Shown: piece by piece, positions 1-8,541 of the stretch
How positions within the stretch are numbered: the first letter of the stretch is position 1
How the letters are laid out: every line of letters begins with the position of its first letter
Assembly (NCBI RefSeq): GCF_013386825.1
Contig: NZ_JACARC010000034.1
Location: 162,032-226,031 of the forward strand
Origin: Pseudomonas sp. IPO3778
GTDB lineage: Bacteria > Pseudomonadota > Gammaproteobacteria > Pseudomonadales > Pseudomonadaceae
Reading direction: 5' to 3'
Length of the DNA: 64,000 bases
Position numbers and translations under genes: made by a program
Notes under the pieces: model-generated
Database searches by the model: none
What the model was told of the DNA's origin: nothing
The model's input: the letters and a program-made list of their open reading frames with translations, nothing else

Positions 1-1
1 C

Positions 2-226
2 GGCGTGTGCCTGAACGACACCCTGCTGCACGTGGCCCAGGACGACATGCCCTTCGGCGGCATCGGCCCGTCCGGCATGGGCCATTACCACGGCCATGAG
101 GGTTTTCTCACCTTCAGCAAGGCCAAGGGGGTGCTGATCAAGCAGCGCCTGAACGCAGCCAAGCTGATTTACCCGCCCTACGGCAAATCCATCCAGAAGT
201 TGATCCAGAAGCTGTTCGTCCGCTAA
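2..226 (+). CDS. calB: Coniferyl aldehyde dehydrogenase, C-terminal end (partial)
   Basis: Only the last 74 codons lie in the window; the gene enters from the left edge. The visible part carries the aldehyde-dehydrogenase tail motif MPFGGIGPSGMGHYHG followed by EGFLTFSKAKGV, which is the C-terminal oligomerisation and substrate-lid region of the ALDH superfamily. The ending rich in KLIYPPYGK resembles coniferyl aldehyde dehydrogenases, which oxidise coniferyl aldehyde to ferulate with NAD(P). The catalytic cysteine and glutamate lie outside the window. A Tat-signal protein and a GMC alcohol oxidoreductase follow at once, so an alcohol-to-aldehyde-to-acid route is plausible. The substrate assignment rests on a short tail and is tentative. 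Confidence 0.75.
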   Translation, partial: GVCLNDTLLHVAQDDMPFGGIGPSGMGHYHGHEGFLTFSKAKGVLIKQRLNAAKLIYPPYGKSIQKLIQKLFVR

Positions 227-254
227 CAACCCCATCACCGGGATAACAATAAGA

Positions 255-800
255 ATGAACCCTAGCCTGACTGAATCACCCGCGCTGTCACGGCGCGGCG
301 TACTGAAAATCGGCCTGTGCGCCAGCGCCTTCCTGGCCACCGCCGGGCTGGGCGCCAGCCTCAGCGGCTGCTCCAGCAGCACCCCGGCCAGCGGCTTTGC
401 GATGTTGCGCAGCAGTGACCTGCCGTTTTTGCGGGCGGTGATCCCGGTGCTGCTGGAGGGCGCAGCCAGCGCCGAGGCGGTGGTGGCGGGTATCGACGAC
501 ACCCTGAAAAAGCTCGATTTCAGCCTGCAACACCTGTCGCCCGAGATGTTCAAGCTGACCCAGCAACTGTTCGACGTGTTGGGCATGGCCGTCACCCGCG
601 GGCCGCTGACCGGGGTGTGGGGCAGTTGGGAGAACGCCAGCGCCGAGCAAATACGCAACTTCCTGCACCGCTGGGAAAACAGCTACCTGAACCTGCTGCG
701 CATGGGCCAGGGCTCGTTGCTCAAGCTGGTGATCATGGCCTGGTACTTCCGCCCTGAGTCCTGGGCGCATTGCGGTTACCCCGGCCCCCCGAAAATCTGA
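255..800 (+). CDS. Tat-signal protein, probable small subunit of the GMC oxidoreductase
   Basis: 181 residues. Residues 13-40 form a twin-arginine signal (SRRGVLKIG followed by a hydrophobic stretch) ending in SGCSSS, so Tat export and possibly lipid attachment at that cysteine are indicated. The rest is a soluble, mostly helical domain with no catalytic motif that I can recognise. It lies 28 bp after the aldehyde dehydrogenase and 33 bp before a GMC oxidoreductase that lacks a signal of its own. By analogy with gluconate 2-dehydrogenase subunit 3 and sorbitol dehydrogenase small subunits, it may carry the flavoprotein to the periplasm as a hitchhiker. That role is inferred from order and signal type only. 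Confidence 0.65.
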   Translation: MNPSLTESPALSRRGVLKIGLCASAFLATAGLGASLSGCSSSTPASGFAMLRSSDLPFLRAVIPVLLEGAASAEAVVAGIDDTLKKLDFSLQHLSPEMFKLTQQLFDVLGMAVTRGPLTGVWGSWENASAEQIRNFLHRWENSYLNLLRMGQGSLLKLVIMAWYFRPESWAHCGYPGPPKI

Positions 801-833
801 TCTGCATCCCTATAAAAACAAGAGAAGACCCTG

Positions 834-2429
834 ATGCCCGTACCTGATCTGTTCCGCGATGGCATGGCCCGCGGCTGGAAAACCCACAATGGCGCCGCCC
901 TCGACCAGGACCTGACCCTGGAAGCCGACGTCGCGATCATCGGCAGCGGCGCCGGCGGCGGCACCACCGCCGAGATCCTCAGCGCCGCCGGCTACAAGGT
1001 GCTGCTGATCGAAGAAGGCCCGTTGAAAACCAGCAACGACTTCAAGCTGCTGGAGGACGAGGCCTACGCCAACCTCTACCAGGAAGGCATCGGCCGCATG
1101 AGCAAGGACGGCGCCATCACCATCCTGCAAGGCCGTGCCGTTGGTGGCTCCACGCTGATCAATTGGACCTCCAGCTTCCGCACCCCGGACCCGACCCTCG
1201 CCCACTGGGCCAGCGAGTACGCAGTGAAGGGCCACAGCAGCGCCGAGATGGCGCCCTGGTTCGAAAAAATGGAACAGCGCCTGGGCATCGCGCCCTGGGC
1301 CATGCCACCGAATGCCAACAACGACGTGATCCGCAAAGGCTGCGAAAAGCTCGGCTACAGCTGGCACGTGATCCCGCGCAACGTGCGTGGGTGTTTCAAC
1401 CTGGGGTATTGCGGCATGGGCTGCCCGGTCAACGCCAAGCAATCGATGTTGGTGACGACCATCCCGTCCACCCTGGAGAAAGGCGGCGAGTTGTTGTACC
1501 TGGCCCGCGCCGAACGCCTGAAATTCAGCGGTGACACCATCACCAGCCTCGAATGCGTGGCCATGGATCAATATTGTGTGGCCCCCACCGGGCGCAAAAT
1601 CACGGTGAAAGCCAAGCACTACGTGCTGGCTGGCGGCGGCATCAACAGCCCGGCGCTGCTGCTTCGCTCCGACGCGCCCGACCCCCACTCACGCCTGGGC
1701 AAGCGCACCTTTCTGCACTTGGTGAATTTTTCCGCCGGGCTGTTCGACGAGGTGATCAACCCGTTCTACGGAGCGCCGCAGTCGATCTATTCCGACCACT
1801 TCCAATGGCAGGACGGCACCACCGGCAAAATGTCCTACAAGCTCGAAGTGCCACCGCTGCATCCGGGCCTGGCCAGCACCTTGCTCGGCGGTTACGGCAC
1901 GCAGAACGCGCTGGACATGGGCCAACTGCCCAAGACCCACGCCATGCTTGCGCTGTTGCGGGACGGTTTCCACCCCGACAGCCCGGGCGGCAGCGTCGAA
2001 TTGCGTGGCGATGGCACCCCGGTGCTCGACTATCAGGTTTCACCCTACGCCTGGGACGGCCTGCGCCGGGCGTTTCACAGCATGGCGGAGATTCAGTTTG
2101 CCGGTGGCGCCAAGTCGGTGATGCCGCTGCACGGGGATGCGCGCTACGTGAACACCCTGGCCGAAGCCCGCAGCATGATTGACGGTTTGAACCTGGAATT
2201 GCACCGCACGCGGCTCGGCAGTGCTCATGTGATGGGCGGTTGTGCCATGGGTGAAGAAGCGAAAAACGCCGTGGCGGACAGCCTCGGGCGGCATCACCAA
2301 CTGCGCAACCTGTCGATTCACGATGGCTCGTTGTTCCCCACCAGCATTGGGGCAAACCCGCAGTTATCGGTGTATGGATTGACGGCGCAACTGGCGACGG
2401 CGCTGGCCGATCGTCTGAAAACGGGATGA
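834..2429 (+). CDS. GMC family FAD-dependent alcohol oxidoreductase
   Basis: 531 residues, normal for the glucose-methanol-choline family. The FAD-binding Rossmann motif GSGAGGG is at residues 37-43, the second GMC segment with GRAVGGSTLINW is near residue 100, and the C-terminal catalytic region holds HVMGGCAMG and then HDGSLFPTSIGANPQLS, which carry the expected His and Asn. A cluster of four cysteines in RGCFNLGYCGMGCPVNAK near residue 190 resembles GMC dehydrogenases rather than oxidases. It has no export signal, but its upstream neighbour has a Tat signal, so joint export is possible. The likely job is oxidation of an alcohol to an aldehyde passed to the upstream dehydrogenase; substrate unknown. 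Confidence 0.85.
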   Translation: MPVPDLFRDGMARGWKTHNGAALDQDLTLEADVAIIGSGAGGGTTAEILSAAGYKVLLIEEGPLKTSNDFKLLEDEAYANLYQEGIGRMSKDGAITILQGRAVGGSTLINWTSSFRTPDPTLAHWASEYAVKGHSSAEMAPWFEKMEQRLGIAPWAMPPNANNDVIRKGCEKLGYSWHVIPRNVRGCFNLGYCGMGCPVNAKQSMLVTTIPSTLEKGGELLYLARAERLKFSGDTITSLECVAMDQYCVAPTGRKITVKAKHYVLAGGGINSPALLLRSDAPDPHSRLGKRTFLHLVNFSAGLFDEVINPFYGAPQSIYSDHFQWQDGTTGKMSYKLEVPPLHPGLASTLLGGYGTQNALDMGQLPKTHAMLALLRDGFHPDSPGGSVELRGDGTPVLDYQVSPYAWDGLRRAFHSMAEIQFAGGAKSVMPLHGDARYVNTLAEARSMIDGLNLELHRTRLGSAHVMGGCAMGEEAKNAVADSLGRHHQLRNLSIHDGSLFPTSIGANPQLSVYGLTAQLATALADRLKTG

Positions 2430-2543
2430 AAAACCGGGGTATTCGCGGTGTCTATAGTGCTTTCTTCTGAATATGGCGACTTGGCCCACCGGTAATGCTG
2501 CGATACCATCCGGTTCCCCAACGGACTCCGCCAGGACGACGCG

Positions 2544-3023
2544 ATGAACCGAGTGTTGTACCCAGGTACCTTCGACCCAATCACCAAGGGCCATGGCGAT
2601 CTGGTCGAACGCGCCTCGCGCTTGTTCGACCATGTGATTATCGCGGTCGCTGCCAGCCCCAAGAAAAACCCGCTGTTTCCCCTGGAACAGCGCGTGGAGC
2701 TGGCCCGTGAGGTCACCAAGCATCTGCCCAACGTTGAAGTGGTCGGCTTTGCCACGCTGCTGGCGCACTTTGCCAAGGAACAGAACGCCAACGTATTCCT
2801 GCGCGGCCTGCGGGCGGTGTCAGACTTCGAATACGAATTCCAGCTGGCCAATATGAACCGCCAACTGGCGCCGGACGTGGAAAGCCTGTTTCTTACGCCG
2901 TCGGAGCGTTATTCGTTCATTTCTTCGACGCTGGTGCGGGAAATCGCCGCGCTGGGCGGGGATATCACCAAGTTTGTGCACCCGGCAGTGGCGGATGCCC
3001 TAACCCTGCGATTCAAGAAATAA
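2544..3023 (+). CDS. coaD: Phosphopantetheine adenylyltransferase
   Basis: 159 residues, the usual length. It transfers AMP from ATP to 4'-phosphopantetheine to give dephospho-CoA, the penultimate step of coenzyme A synthesis in the cytoplasm. The nucleotidyltransferase motif GTFDPITKGH is at residues 8-17, and the second motif ISSTLVRE lies near residue 130. It is a housekeeping gene and is probably transcribed alone, with the ferredoxin downstream beyond a repeat cluster. Confidence 0.97.
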   Translation: MNRVLYPGTFDPITKGHGDLVERASRLFDHVIIAVAASPKKNPLFPLEQRVELAREVTKHLPNVEVVGFATLLAHFAKEQNANVFLRGLRAVSDFEYEFQLANMNRQLAPDVESLFLTPSERYSFISSTLVREIAALGGDITKFVHPAVADALTLRFKK

Positions 3024-3042
3024 CTGCGGCCTATGGGCTTGT

Positions 3043-3290
3043 TGTGGCGAGGGGCTTGTCTGTGGCGAGGGGGCTTGTCCCCCGTTGGGCTGCGAAGCAG
3101 CCCCAATAAAAACGCCGCGTAGTATCAGGTAAAACCCGATCGCCTGGTTTGGGGCAGCTTCGCAGCCCAACGGGGGACAAGCCCCCTCGCCACAGACAAG
3201 CCCCCTGACCACAGACAAGCCCCCTGACCACAGACTCCCCCCTGACCACAGCCCCTGACCACAGCCCCTCGCCACAGCCCCCTCGCCACA
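3043..3290. repeat. REP cluster with multiplied arms
   Basis: The gap between coaD and the ferredoxin gene holds a large palindromic structure. The left side repeats TGTGGCGAGGGGCTTGTC twice, then continues CCCCCGTTGGGCTGCGAAGCAGC. The right side gives its complement and then runs through about six shrinking copies of a unit ending in CTGACCACAG or CTCGCCACAG. It belongs to the TGTGGCGAGG class also found at 14116-14244. The repeated right arm looks like slippage or stepwise duplication of one REP arm rather than independent insertions. It could act as a transcript end or mRNA stabiliser for coaD. Confidence 0.85.
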
Positions 3291-3363
3291 GGGGCGCCAA
3301 TGCGGCACAATTGCGCGCATTAGTTTTCAGATGCCTTGGCTGACAGCCCTGGCAGGAGTTTCC

Positions 3364-3615
3364 ATGTCCCTGATCATCACCGACGATTGCATCAACTGCG
3401 ACGTCTGCGAACCCGAGTGCCCGAACGCTGCCATTTCCCAGGGTGAAGAGATCTACGTGATCGACCCCAACCTGTGCACCCAGTGTGTCGGCCACTACGA
3501 CGAACCCCAGTGCCAGCAGGTCTGCCCGGTGGATTGCATCCCGCTGGACGAGGCTCATCCGGAGACGGAAGAGCAGCTGATGGAGAAGTACCGGTTGATT
3601 ACCGGCAAAGCCTAA
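3364..3615 (+). CDS. YfhL-type 2[4Fe-4S] ferredoxin
   Basis: 83 residues. Cysteines at positions 9, 12, 15 and 19 form one CxxCxxCxxxC site. Cysteines 38, 41, 50, 54 and 58 supply the second cluster with the long insertion between Cys41 and Cys50 that marks the Chromatium/YfhL ferredoxin family. These are low-potential electron carriers; in Pseudomonas this one lies beside coaD and is essential in P. aeruginosa as far as I recall. The start was placed at the ATG at 3364, preceded by AGGAGTTTCC, rather than the in-frame ATG at 3331, because family members begin MSLIITDDC. Confidence 0.93.
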   Translation: MSLIITDDCINCDVCEPECPNAAISQGEEIYVIDPNLCTQCVGHYDEPQCQQVCPVDCIPLDEAHPETEEQLMEKYRLITGKA

Positions 3616-3639
3616 GTCCCTTGGCGCTTCATTAGGCCC

Positions 3640-3723
3640 CTTCGCGAGCAAGCCCGCTCCCACATTCGACTGCATTCCAAAGGTGGAACTCGATCGAATG
3701 TGGGAGCGGGCTTGCTCGCGAAG
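3640..3723. repeat. REP doublet, GGGAGCGGGCTTGCTCGCGAA class
   Basis: Two inverted copies of a REP element, the left reading CTTCGCGAGCAAGCCCGCTC and the right its complement, separated by about 30 bp. It lies between the convergent ends of the ferredoxin gene and mutM, where it can fold into a long hairpin in either transcript. Confidence 0.93.
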
Positions 3724-3748
3724 ACGCCATCAGCACCACCACACCTTG

Positions 3749-4561
3749 TCAGCTCTGACATTTCGGGCAAAACACACTTGCCCGCTGCCCCAGCGTCACA
3801 CTGCGCAATTCGGTCCCACAGACCTTGCACGCCTCGCCGCCCCGGCCATAGACGAACAATTCCTGCTGGAAATACCCCGGCTGCCCGTCGCCGCCGATAA
3901 AGTCCCGCAGCGTGGTGCCGCCGCGTTCGATCGCCGCCGCCAGGATGCGTTTAATCTCGATCGCCAGCTTCAAATAACGCCCACGGGAAATGCCCTTGGC
4001 TTCCCGACGCGGATCAATTCCGGCGGCGAACAGTGCTTCCGTCGCGTAGATATTGCCCACGCCCACCACCACCGCGTTGTCCATGATGAACGGCTTCACC
4101 GCCATCGACCGCCCGCGGGACAGCTGGAACAGCCGCTCGCCGTCAAACAGGTCGGTCAACGGCTCCGGCCCCAGGCGAATCAGCAGCTCATGGTTCAGCG
4201 GGTCGAGGCTCCACAGCATCGCACCAAAGCGCCGTGGGTCGGTGTAGCGCAGGGCCAGGCCCGACTCCAGCTCGATGTCCACGTGCTCATGCTTGGCCGC
4301 CGGGCTTCCGGCCTCCACCAGCCGCAGGTTGCCCGACATGCCCAAGTGGCTGATCAAGGTGCCGACTTCGGCATTGATCAACAAATACTTGGCCCGCCGC
4401 TCCACCAGCACAATGCGTTGCCCGGACAACCGCACATCAAGGTCTTCCGGGATCGGCCAGCGCAGGCGCCGTTCACGCACCACCACACGGCTGACCCGCT
4501 GGCCTTCCAGGTGCGGCGCAATACCGCGCCGGGTGGTTTCGACTTCGGGTAACTCGGGCAT
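3749..4561 (-). CDS. mutM: Formamidopyrimidine-DNA glycosylase
   Basis: 270 residues, the family norm. It removes 8-oxoguanine and ring-opened purines and cuts the abasic site by beta,delta-elimination in base excision repair. The N-terminus MPELPEVETTRRG supplies the catalytic Pro2 and Glu3. The helix-two-turn-helix with GVGNIYATEALF is near residue 165, and the C-terminal zinc finger has CKVC and CPKC. The HDOD gene lies 21 bp upstream on the same strand, so the two are probably cotranscribed. Confidence 0.97.
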   Translation of the reverse strand: MPELPEVETTRRGIAPHLEGQRVSRVVVRERRLRWPIPEDLDVRLSGQRIVLVERRAKYLLINAEVGTLISHLGMSGNLRLVEAGSPAAKHEHVDIELESGLALRYTDPRRFGAMLWSLDPLNHELLIRLGPEPLTDLFDGERLFQLSRGRSMAVKPFIMDNAVVVGVGNIYATEALFAAGIDPRREAKGISRGRYLKLAIEIKRILAAAIERGGTTLRDFIGGDGQPGYFQQELFVYGRGGEACKVCGTELRSVTLGQRASVFCPKCQS

Positions 4562-4582
4562 GTGTACCTCGTGGAGAAAGGG

Positions 4583-5449
4583 TCAGTGCGCGCCCAGCTC
4601 GCGGATCGACAACTTCAAACTCTCGAAGTCGTAGTCCGACAGGCCGATGTGGTCCAGCACCAGCGGGCCGATGGCATTCCACTCATGGTCATCCGCCTGG
4701 TTGCCCAGCACGCGGTAGGACGCGCAGATGTGCTCGGCCATTTTCAGGATCGCCAGCAGGTTTTTCAGCTGCGGCTTGTGGTTGGCGTCGTCGCTGAAAA
4801 TCGCCAGGGCGTTGTGGTGATTGGCGATGGCGTCGGTCACATGCTCCGGCAGGCGCCAGGATTTGGCGGTGTAGTACCCCACCACGGCATGGTTGGTGTT
4901 GAACGCGCGGTTTTCGGTGTCGACCACACGGCATTCAGGGCCGGCGCTGGCGTAGGCCTCTTCCAGCACGCTCATGTAGTTCGGGAAACGCTTGAGCATC
5001 AACGGCACGCCGCAATCGTGGAACAGCCCCAATGCGTAGGCTTCATCGACCGCCTGGCTGCCGGTGCGCTTGGCCAGGGCCAGACAGGTCATGGCCACGT
5101 CCTGGGCGGTGTCCCAGAAACGGTTGAGGGTGACGATGGTGTCATCGCTCATCTCGCCCTTGATCGACTGCGCGTTGATCAGGTTGACGATGGAGCGGCT
5201 GCCCAACAGGTTCACCGCGCGCTGGATCGAGACAATCTTGTTGCTCAACCCGTAATACGGCGAGTTGACGATCTTCAGCAGCGAGCCGGAAAGGCCCGGG
5301 TCCTGGGCGATCAGCCGGGCAATCACTTCCAGGTCCGGGTCGGGCATGTACTGCTCCATCTGCAAATCCACCATGATTTGCGGTTGGGGCGGCACGCTGA
5401 TGCCTTGCAGGCTCTGTTGGATCTGTTCGGCGGATAGCTCTTGGGACAT
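4583..5449 (-). CDS. HDOD domain protein
   Basis: 288 residues from the ATG at 5449; an in-frame GTG three codons earlier is an alternative. The HDOD domain, a degenerate HD fold used in signalling, spans roughly residues 20-215, with PDPDLEVIARLIAQDPGLSGSLLKIVNSPYYG near its start and LGLFHDCGVPLML in the middle. Members act in cyclic-di-GMP, motility or stress signalling, usually without known catalysis. Here there is no attached GGDEF, EAL or receiver domain, so partner and role cannot be named. It is followed closely by mutM. Confidence 0.88.
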   Translation of the reverse strand: MSQELSAEQIQQSLQGISVPPQPQIMVDLQMEQYMPDPDLEVIARLIAQDPGLSGSLLKIVNSPYYGLSNKIVSIQRAVNLLGSRSIVNLINAQSIKGEMSDDTIVTLNRFWDTAQDVAMTCLALAKRTGSQAVDEAYALGLFHDCGVPLMLKRFPNYMSVLEEAYASAGPECRVVDTENRAFNTNHAVVGYYTAKSWRLPEHVTDAIANHHNALAIFSDDANHKPQLKNLLAILKMAEHICASYRVLGNQADDHEWNAIGPLVLDHIGLSDYDFESLKLSIRELGAH

Positions 5450-5534
5450 AGGGGGCACACTCTGGACTAGGCGGCGATTCTAACCTTTATCAAGATCTGA
5501 CCGACACCTCAAAAACCGGATTGAAACCGGATCA

Positions 5535-5627
5535 AATGTGGGAGCGGGCTGGCTCGCGAAAGCGCAGGATCCGTCAATACATTCAGTGACTGACCCACCG
5601 CCTTCGCGAGCAAGCCCGCTCCCGCAT
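5535..5627. repeat. REP doublet, GGGAGCGGGCTTGCTCGCGAA class
   Basis: Inverted pair with a left arm carrying one change (GGCTGGCTCGCGAA) and a right arm ending CCCGCTCCCGCAT. It sits in the divergent space between the HDOD gene and rlmI, an unusual place because most copies in the window are at 3' ends. Confidence 0.9.
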
Positions 5628-5693
5628 GTCCGGCGGCGCCGCCAAGTCCTACACAACACGGTATACTCCCGCTCTTTTTTCCGGAGCGACGTC

Positions 5694-6890
5694 ATGTCCC
5701 TGCCAAGCCTGCGTCTCAAAGCCAACGCCGATCGTCGTTTGCGCAACGGCCACCTGTGGGTCTACAGCAACGAAATCGACGTGGCCGCCACACCTCTTCA
5801 CGGCTTCCAGGCAGGCGACCAGGCGATCCTGGAAGCCGCCGGCGGCAAGACCCTCGGCATCGTGGCCATGAGCCCGAACAACCTCATCTGCGCCCGCTTG
5901 CTGTCCCGCGACATCAAGCTGCCGTTGGACAAGTCGCTGCTGGTGCACCGCCTCAACGTGGCCCTGTCCCTGCGCGACCGCCTGTTCGACAAGCCGTTCT
6001 ACCGCCTGGTGTACGGCGACTCCGACCTGTTGCCGGGCCTGGTGGTCGACCGTTTCGGCGACATCCTGGTGGTGCAGATCGCTTCGGCGACCATGGAAGC
6101 CCACAAGGAAGACGTGATCGCCGCGCTGACCCAAGTGCTCAAGCCAAGCGGCATCCTGTTCAAGAATGACTCCGCTGCCCGTGATGCCGAAGGCCTCAAC
6201 CGCTACGTCGAAACCGTGTTCGGCCTGGTGCCGGAGTGGGTTGCCCTGGAAGAAAACGGCGTGAAGTTCGAAGCCCCGGTGATCCAGGGTCAGAAAACCG
6301 GCTGGTTCTACGACCACCGCATGAACCGCGCCCGCCTGGCCCCGTATGCCAAAGGCAAACGCGTACTCGATCTGTACAGCTACATCGGCGGCTGGGGCGT
6401 GCAAGCCGCTGCGTTCGGCGCCAGTGAAGTGTTCTGCGTCGACGCCTCCGCCTTCGCCCTCGACGGTGTCGAGCGCAACGCGGCCCTGAACGGCGTTGCC
6501 GAGAAGATGACCTGCATCGAAGGCGACGTGTTCGAAGCCCTCAAAGAGCTGAAAGCCAGCGAAGAGCGTTTCGACGTGATCGTGGCCGACCCGCCGGCCT
6601 TCATCAAGCGCAAGAAAGACATGAAGAACGGCGAAGGCGCCTACCGCCGCCTGAACGAGCAAGCCATGCGCCTGCTCAGCAAGGACGGCATCCTGGTCAG
6701 CGCTTCGTGCTCCATGCACCTGCCGGAAGATGACCTGCAAAACATCCTGCTGACCAGCGCCCGTCACCTGGACCGCAATATCCAGATGCTGGAACGCGGC
6801 GGCCAGGGCCCGGATCACCCGGTGCACCCGGCGATTGTCGAGACCCGGTATATCAAGAGCATTACGTGCCGGTTGTTGCCCAATAGCTGA
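5694..6890 (+). CDS. rlmI: 23S rRNA m5C1962 methyltransferase
   Basis: 398 residues, close to E. coli RlmI (YccW, 396). It has an N-terminal PUA-like domain (MSLPSLRLKANADRRLRNGHLWVYSNEI), the SAM-binding motif VLDLYSYIGGWG near residue 222, the DPPAFIKRKK motif near residue 300 and a SCSMHL segment near residue 340 carrying a conserved cysteine of RNA m5C methylases. It methylates C1962 of 23S rRNA with S-adenosylmethionine. The start at 5694 follows CCGGAGCGACGTC and matches family N-termini; a longer in-frame reading upstream passes through a REP element and was rejected. Confidence 0.93.
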   Translation: MSLPSLRLKANADRRLRNGHLWVYSNEIDVAATPLHGFQAGDQAILEAAGGKTLGIVAMSPNNLICARLLSRDIKLPLDKSLLVHRLNVALSLRDRLFDKPFYRLVYGDSDLLPGLVVDRFGDILVVQIASATMEAHKEDVIAALTQVLKPSGILFKNDSAARDAEGLNRYVETVFGLVPEWVALEENGVKFEAPVIQGQKTGWFYDHRMNRARLAPYAKGKRVLDLYSYIGGWGVQAAAFGASEVFCVDASAFALDGVERNAALNGVAEKMTCIEGDVFEALKELKASEERFDVIVADPPAFIKRKKDMKNGEGAYRRLNEQAMRLLSKDGILVSASCSMHLPEDDLQNILLTSARHLDRNIQMLERGGQGPDHPVHPAIVETRYIKSITCRLLPNS

Positions 6891-6923
6891 CACACCGACC
6901 GGTTTGAATTGAAACCGGATCAA

Positions 6924-7026
6924 CTGTAGGAGCGAGCTTGCTCGCGAAAAACGGAAAGGCAACACGGGCTACCTGATAGCGCTGCGTTATCGTTGACGTT
7001 CTTCGCGAGCAAGCTCGCTCCTACAG
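6924..7026. repeat. REP doublet, TGTAGGAGCGAGCTTGCTCGCGAA class
   Basis: Perfect inverted arms beginning CTGTAGGAGCGAGCTTGCTC and ending in the complement. Its inner spacer, with CTACCTGATAGCGCTGCG then TTATCGTTGACGTT, is nearly the same as in the copies at 8345 and 9012. Arms plus conserved interior mean it moved or was copied as a whole doublet (REPIN). Confidence 0.95.
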
Positions 7027-7131
7027 TGGCAACAAACACCATCACGGGAAACGCCCTACAACACTTTTGATTGAATTCCATTTTTCGCAGACTAGTATCG
7101 GTTTCTGGTTTTACTCCGGAAAATAACAACA

Positions 7132-8328
7132 ATGTCTGAGTCCTCGTATTCGCCGCCCAATGGCGACGTAAAACGCCAACAACTCTCGCGCTTCATCCTC
7201 ATCACCTGCATCTCCCTGATCAGCTTTTTCCCGATCAACATCCTGCTGCCCTCCTTTCCTGCCCTGGCCGTGAAGTTCGACACTTCAACCGCCGAGGTCG
7301 CCTTATCCATCAGCCTGTTCACCCTGGTATTTGCGATTTCCCAACTGATCGCCGGCCCGCTTTCAGACAAGTTCGGACGCAAGGAAGTACTGCTGGGATG
7401 TATCGTTGTTTCCACCCTCGGCTCGATCGGCTGCGCACTCGCAACAAGCTACCCGAGCTTCCTGCTGTTTCGCGCCGTGCAGGCCATTGGTTGTGGCTTT
7501 TTTGTACTCGGCCATGCGCTGGTGGAAGACCTGTTCGAAGAACAGGACCGCGCCCGCATCCGCATCTATTACATGACCTTGAGCGGATCGTTTGTTGCGC
7601 TCTCGCCGCTGCTGGGCTCCTGGCTGCAAACCACATTCGATTGGCAGGGCAGCTTCTACGGGTTTGCGGTGATGGCGCTGGGCATGTTTATGCATGCGTA
7701 CCTGGTATTGCCGTCCAAGGCCGCCAGCCCTGAAAGAGCGCCCATCTCGATCATCGCCACGCTGAAATCCATCGCCGGGAATCGGGACTTCATCCGCTAT
7801 TGGTGGATCGCCGCGTTGGTATTCGCCTGTTACTTCGCCTTGATCAGCGTGACGCCGCTGATTTTCATGGATGAGTTGAAGCTGTCCGAATACCAGTACG
7901 CGGTGGTACTGATGGTGTACGGCATCGCCTATCTGCTGGGTGGCGTCGCGGCGAGCGCCCTGCAAAAACATATCTCCCTCACGCGGCAGATCAACATTGG
8001 CCTGGTCCTGCTCGGCGTCGCCGGCGTGCTGCTGGCGCTGATCATCCGCTATGAAGCCATGACCACCATCAGCCTGCTCATCCCAATGCTGATCAGCGCC
8101 CTGGCCGTAACTTTGGTCCGCCCCGCAGCGATTTCCGCGGCGATGTTGCTGTTCTCCAGCAGCGCCGGCACTGCAGCCTCGGCTGGCAACAGCATCATGT
8201 TCATCACCGCCGCCATCAGCAGCGCCGCACTCGCCCAAGCGGGGAGCAACCTGCTGATGACCATCGCCATCAGCTTCATCGTGTTCAGCGTCTGGGGCGT
8301 GGTGACGAATATCAGAGTTGGACGCTAA
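7132..8328 (+). CDS. MFS transporter, Bcr/CflA-like drug exporter
   Basis: 398 residues with about twelve hydrophobic segments, starting near residue 20. The motif GPLSDKFGRKEVLLG near residue 78 is the MFS loop 2-3 signature, and the VQAIGCGFFVLGHALVEDLF region near residue 115 matches the Bcr/CflA proton-driven multidrug exporter group. It is bracketed by REP doublets of the same class and is not in an evident operon. Substrate unknown; assignment to the drug subgroup is by motif memory only. Confidence 0.85.
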   Translation: MSESSYSPPNGDVKRQQLSRFILITCISLISFFPINILLPSFPALAVKFDTSTAEVALSISLFTLVFAISQLIAGPLSDKFGRKEVLLGCIVVSTLGSIGCALATSYPSFLLFRAVQAIGCGFFVLGHALVEDLFEEQDRARIRIYYMTLSGSFVALSPLLGSWLQTTFDWQGSFYGFAVMALGMFMHAYLVLPSKAASPERAPISIIATLKSIAGNRDFIRYWWIAALVFACYFALISVTPLIFMDELKLSEYQYAVVLMVYGIAYLLGGVAASALQKHISLTRQINIGLVLLGVAGVLLALIIRYEAMTTISLLIPMLISALAVTLVRPAAISAAMLLFSSSAGTAASAGNSIMFITAAISSAALAQAGSNLLMTIAISFIVFSVWGVVTNIRVGR

Positions 8329-8344
8329 CAACCTCCCAACCCCA

Positions 8345-8447
8345 CTGTAGGAGCGAGCTTGCTCGCGAAAAACCAACAGGCGGCGCGGGCTACCTGATAG
8401 CGCTGCGTTATCGTTGACGTTTTTCGCGAGCAAGCTCGCTCCTACAG
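8345..8447. repeat. REPIN, TGTAGGAGCGAGCTTGCTCGCGAA class
   Basis: A 103 bp inverted doublet directly after the MFS gene and upstream of the broken RAYT gene. By eye it differs from the copy at 9012-9114 at only two positions over 103 bp, interior included, which points to recent copying. Confidence 0.95.
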
Positions 8448-8541
8448 GAAGCCGGGACATATTCAGAACCAGTGTTTAAACGCCAATAGACGCTGCAGCC
8501 TCCTACCGTTTCTCTTCCACCCACACGAAGAGGACGAAGGA

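Noticed and set aside
3180..3290. CRISPR-like run of repeated units
   Set aside because: Units shrink from about 20 to 13 bp with no unique spacers and no cas genes; they are REP arms.
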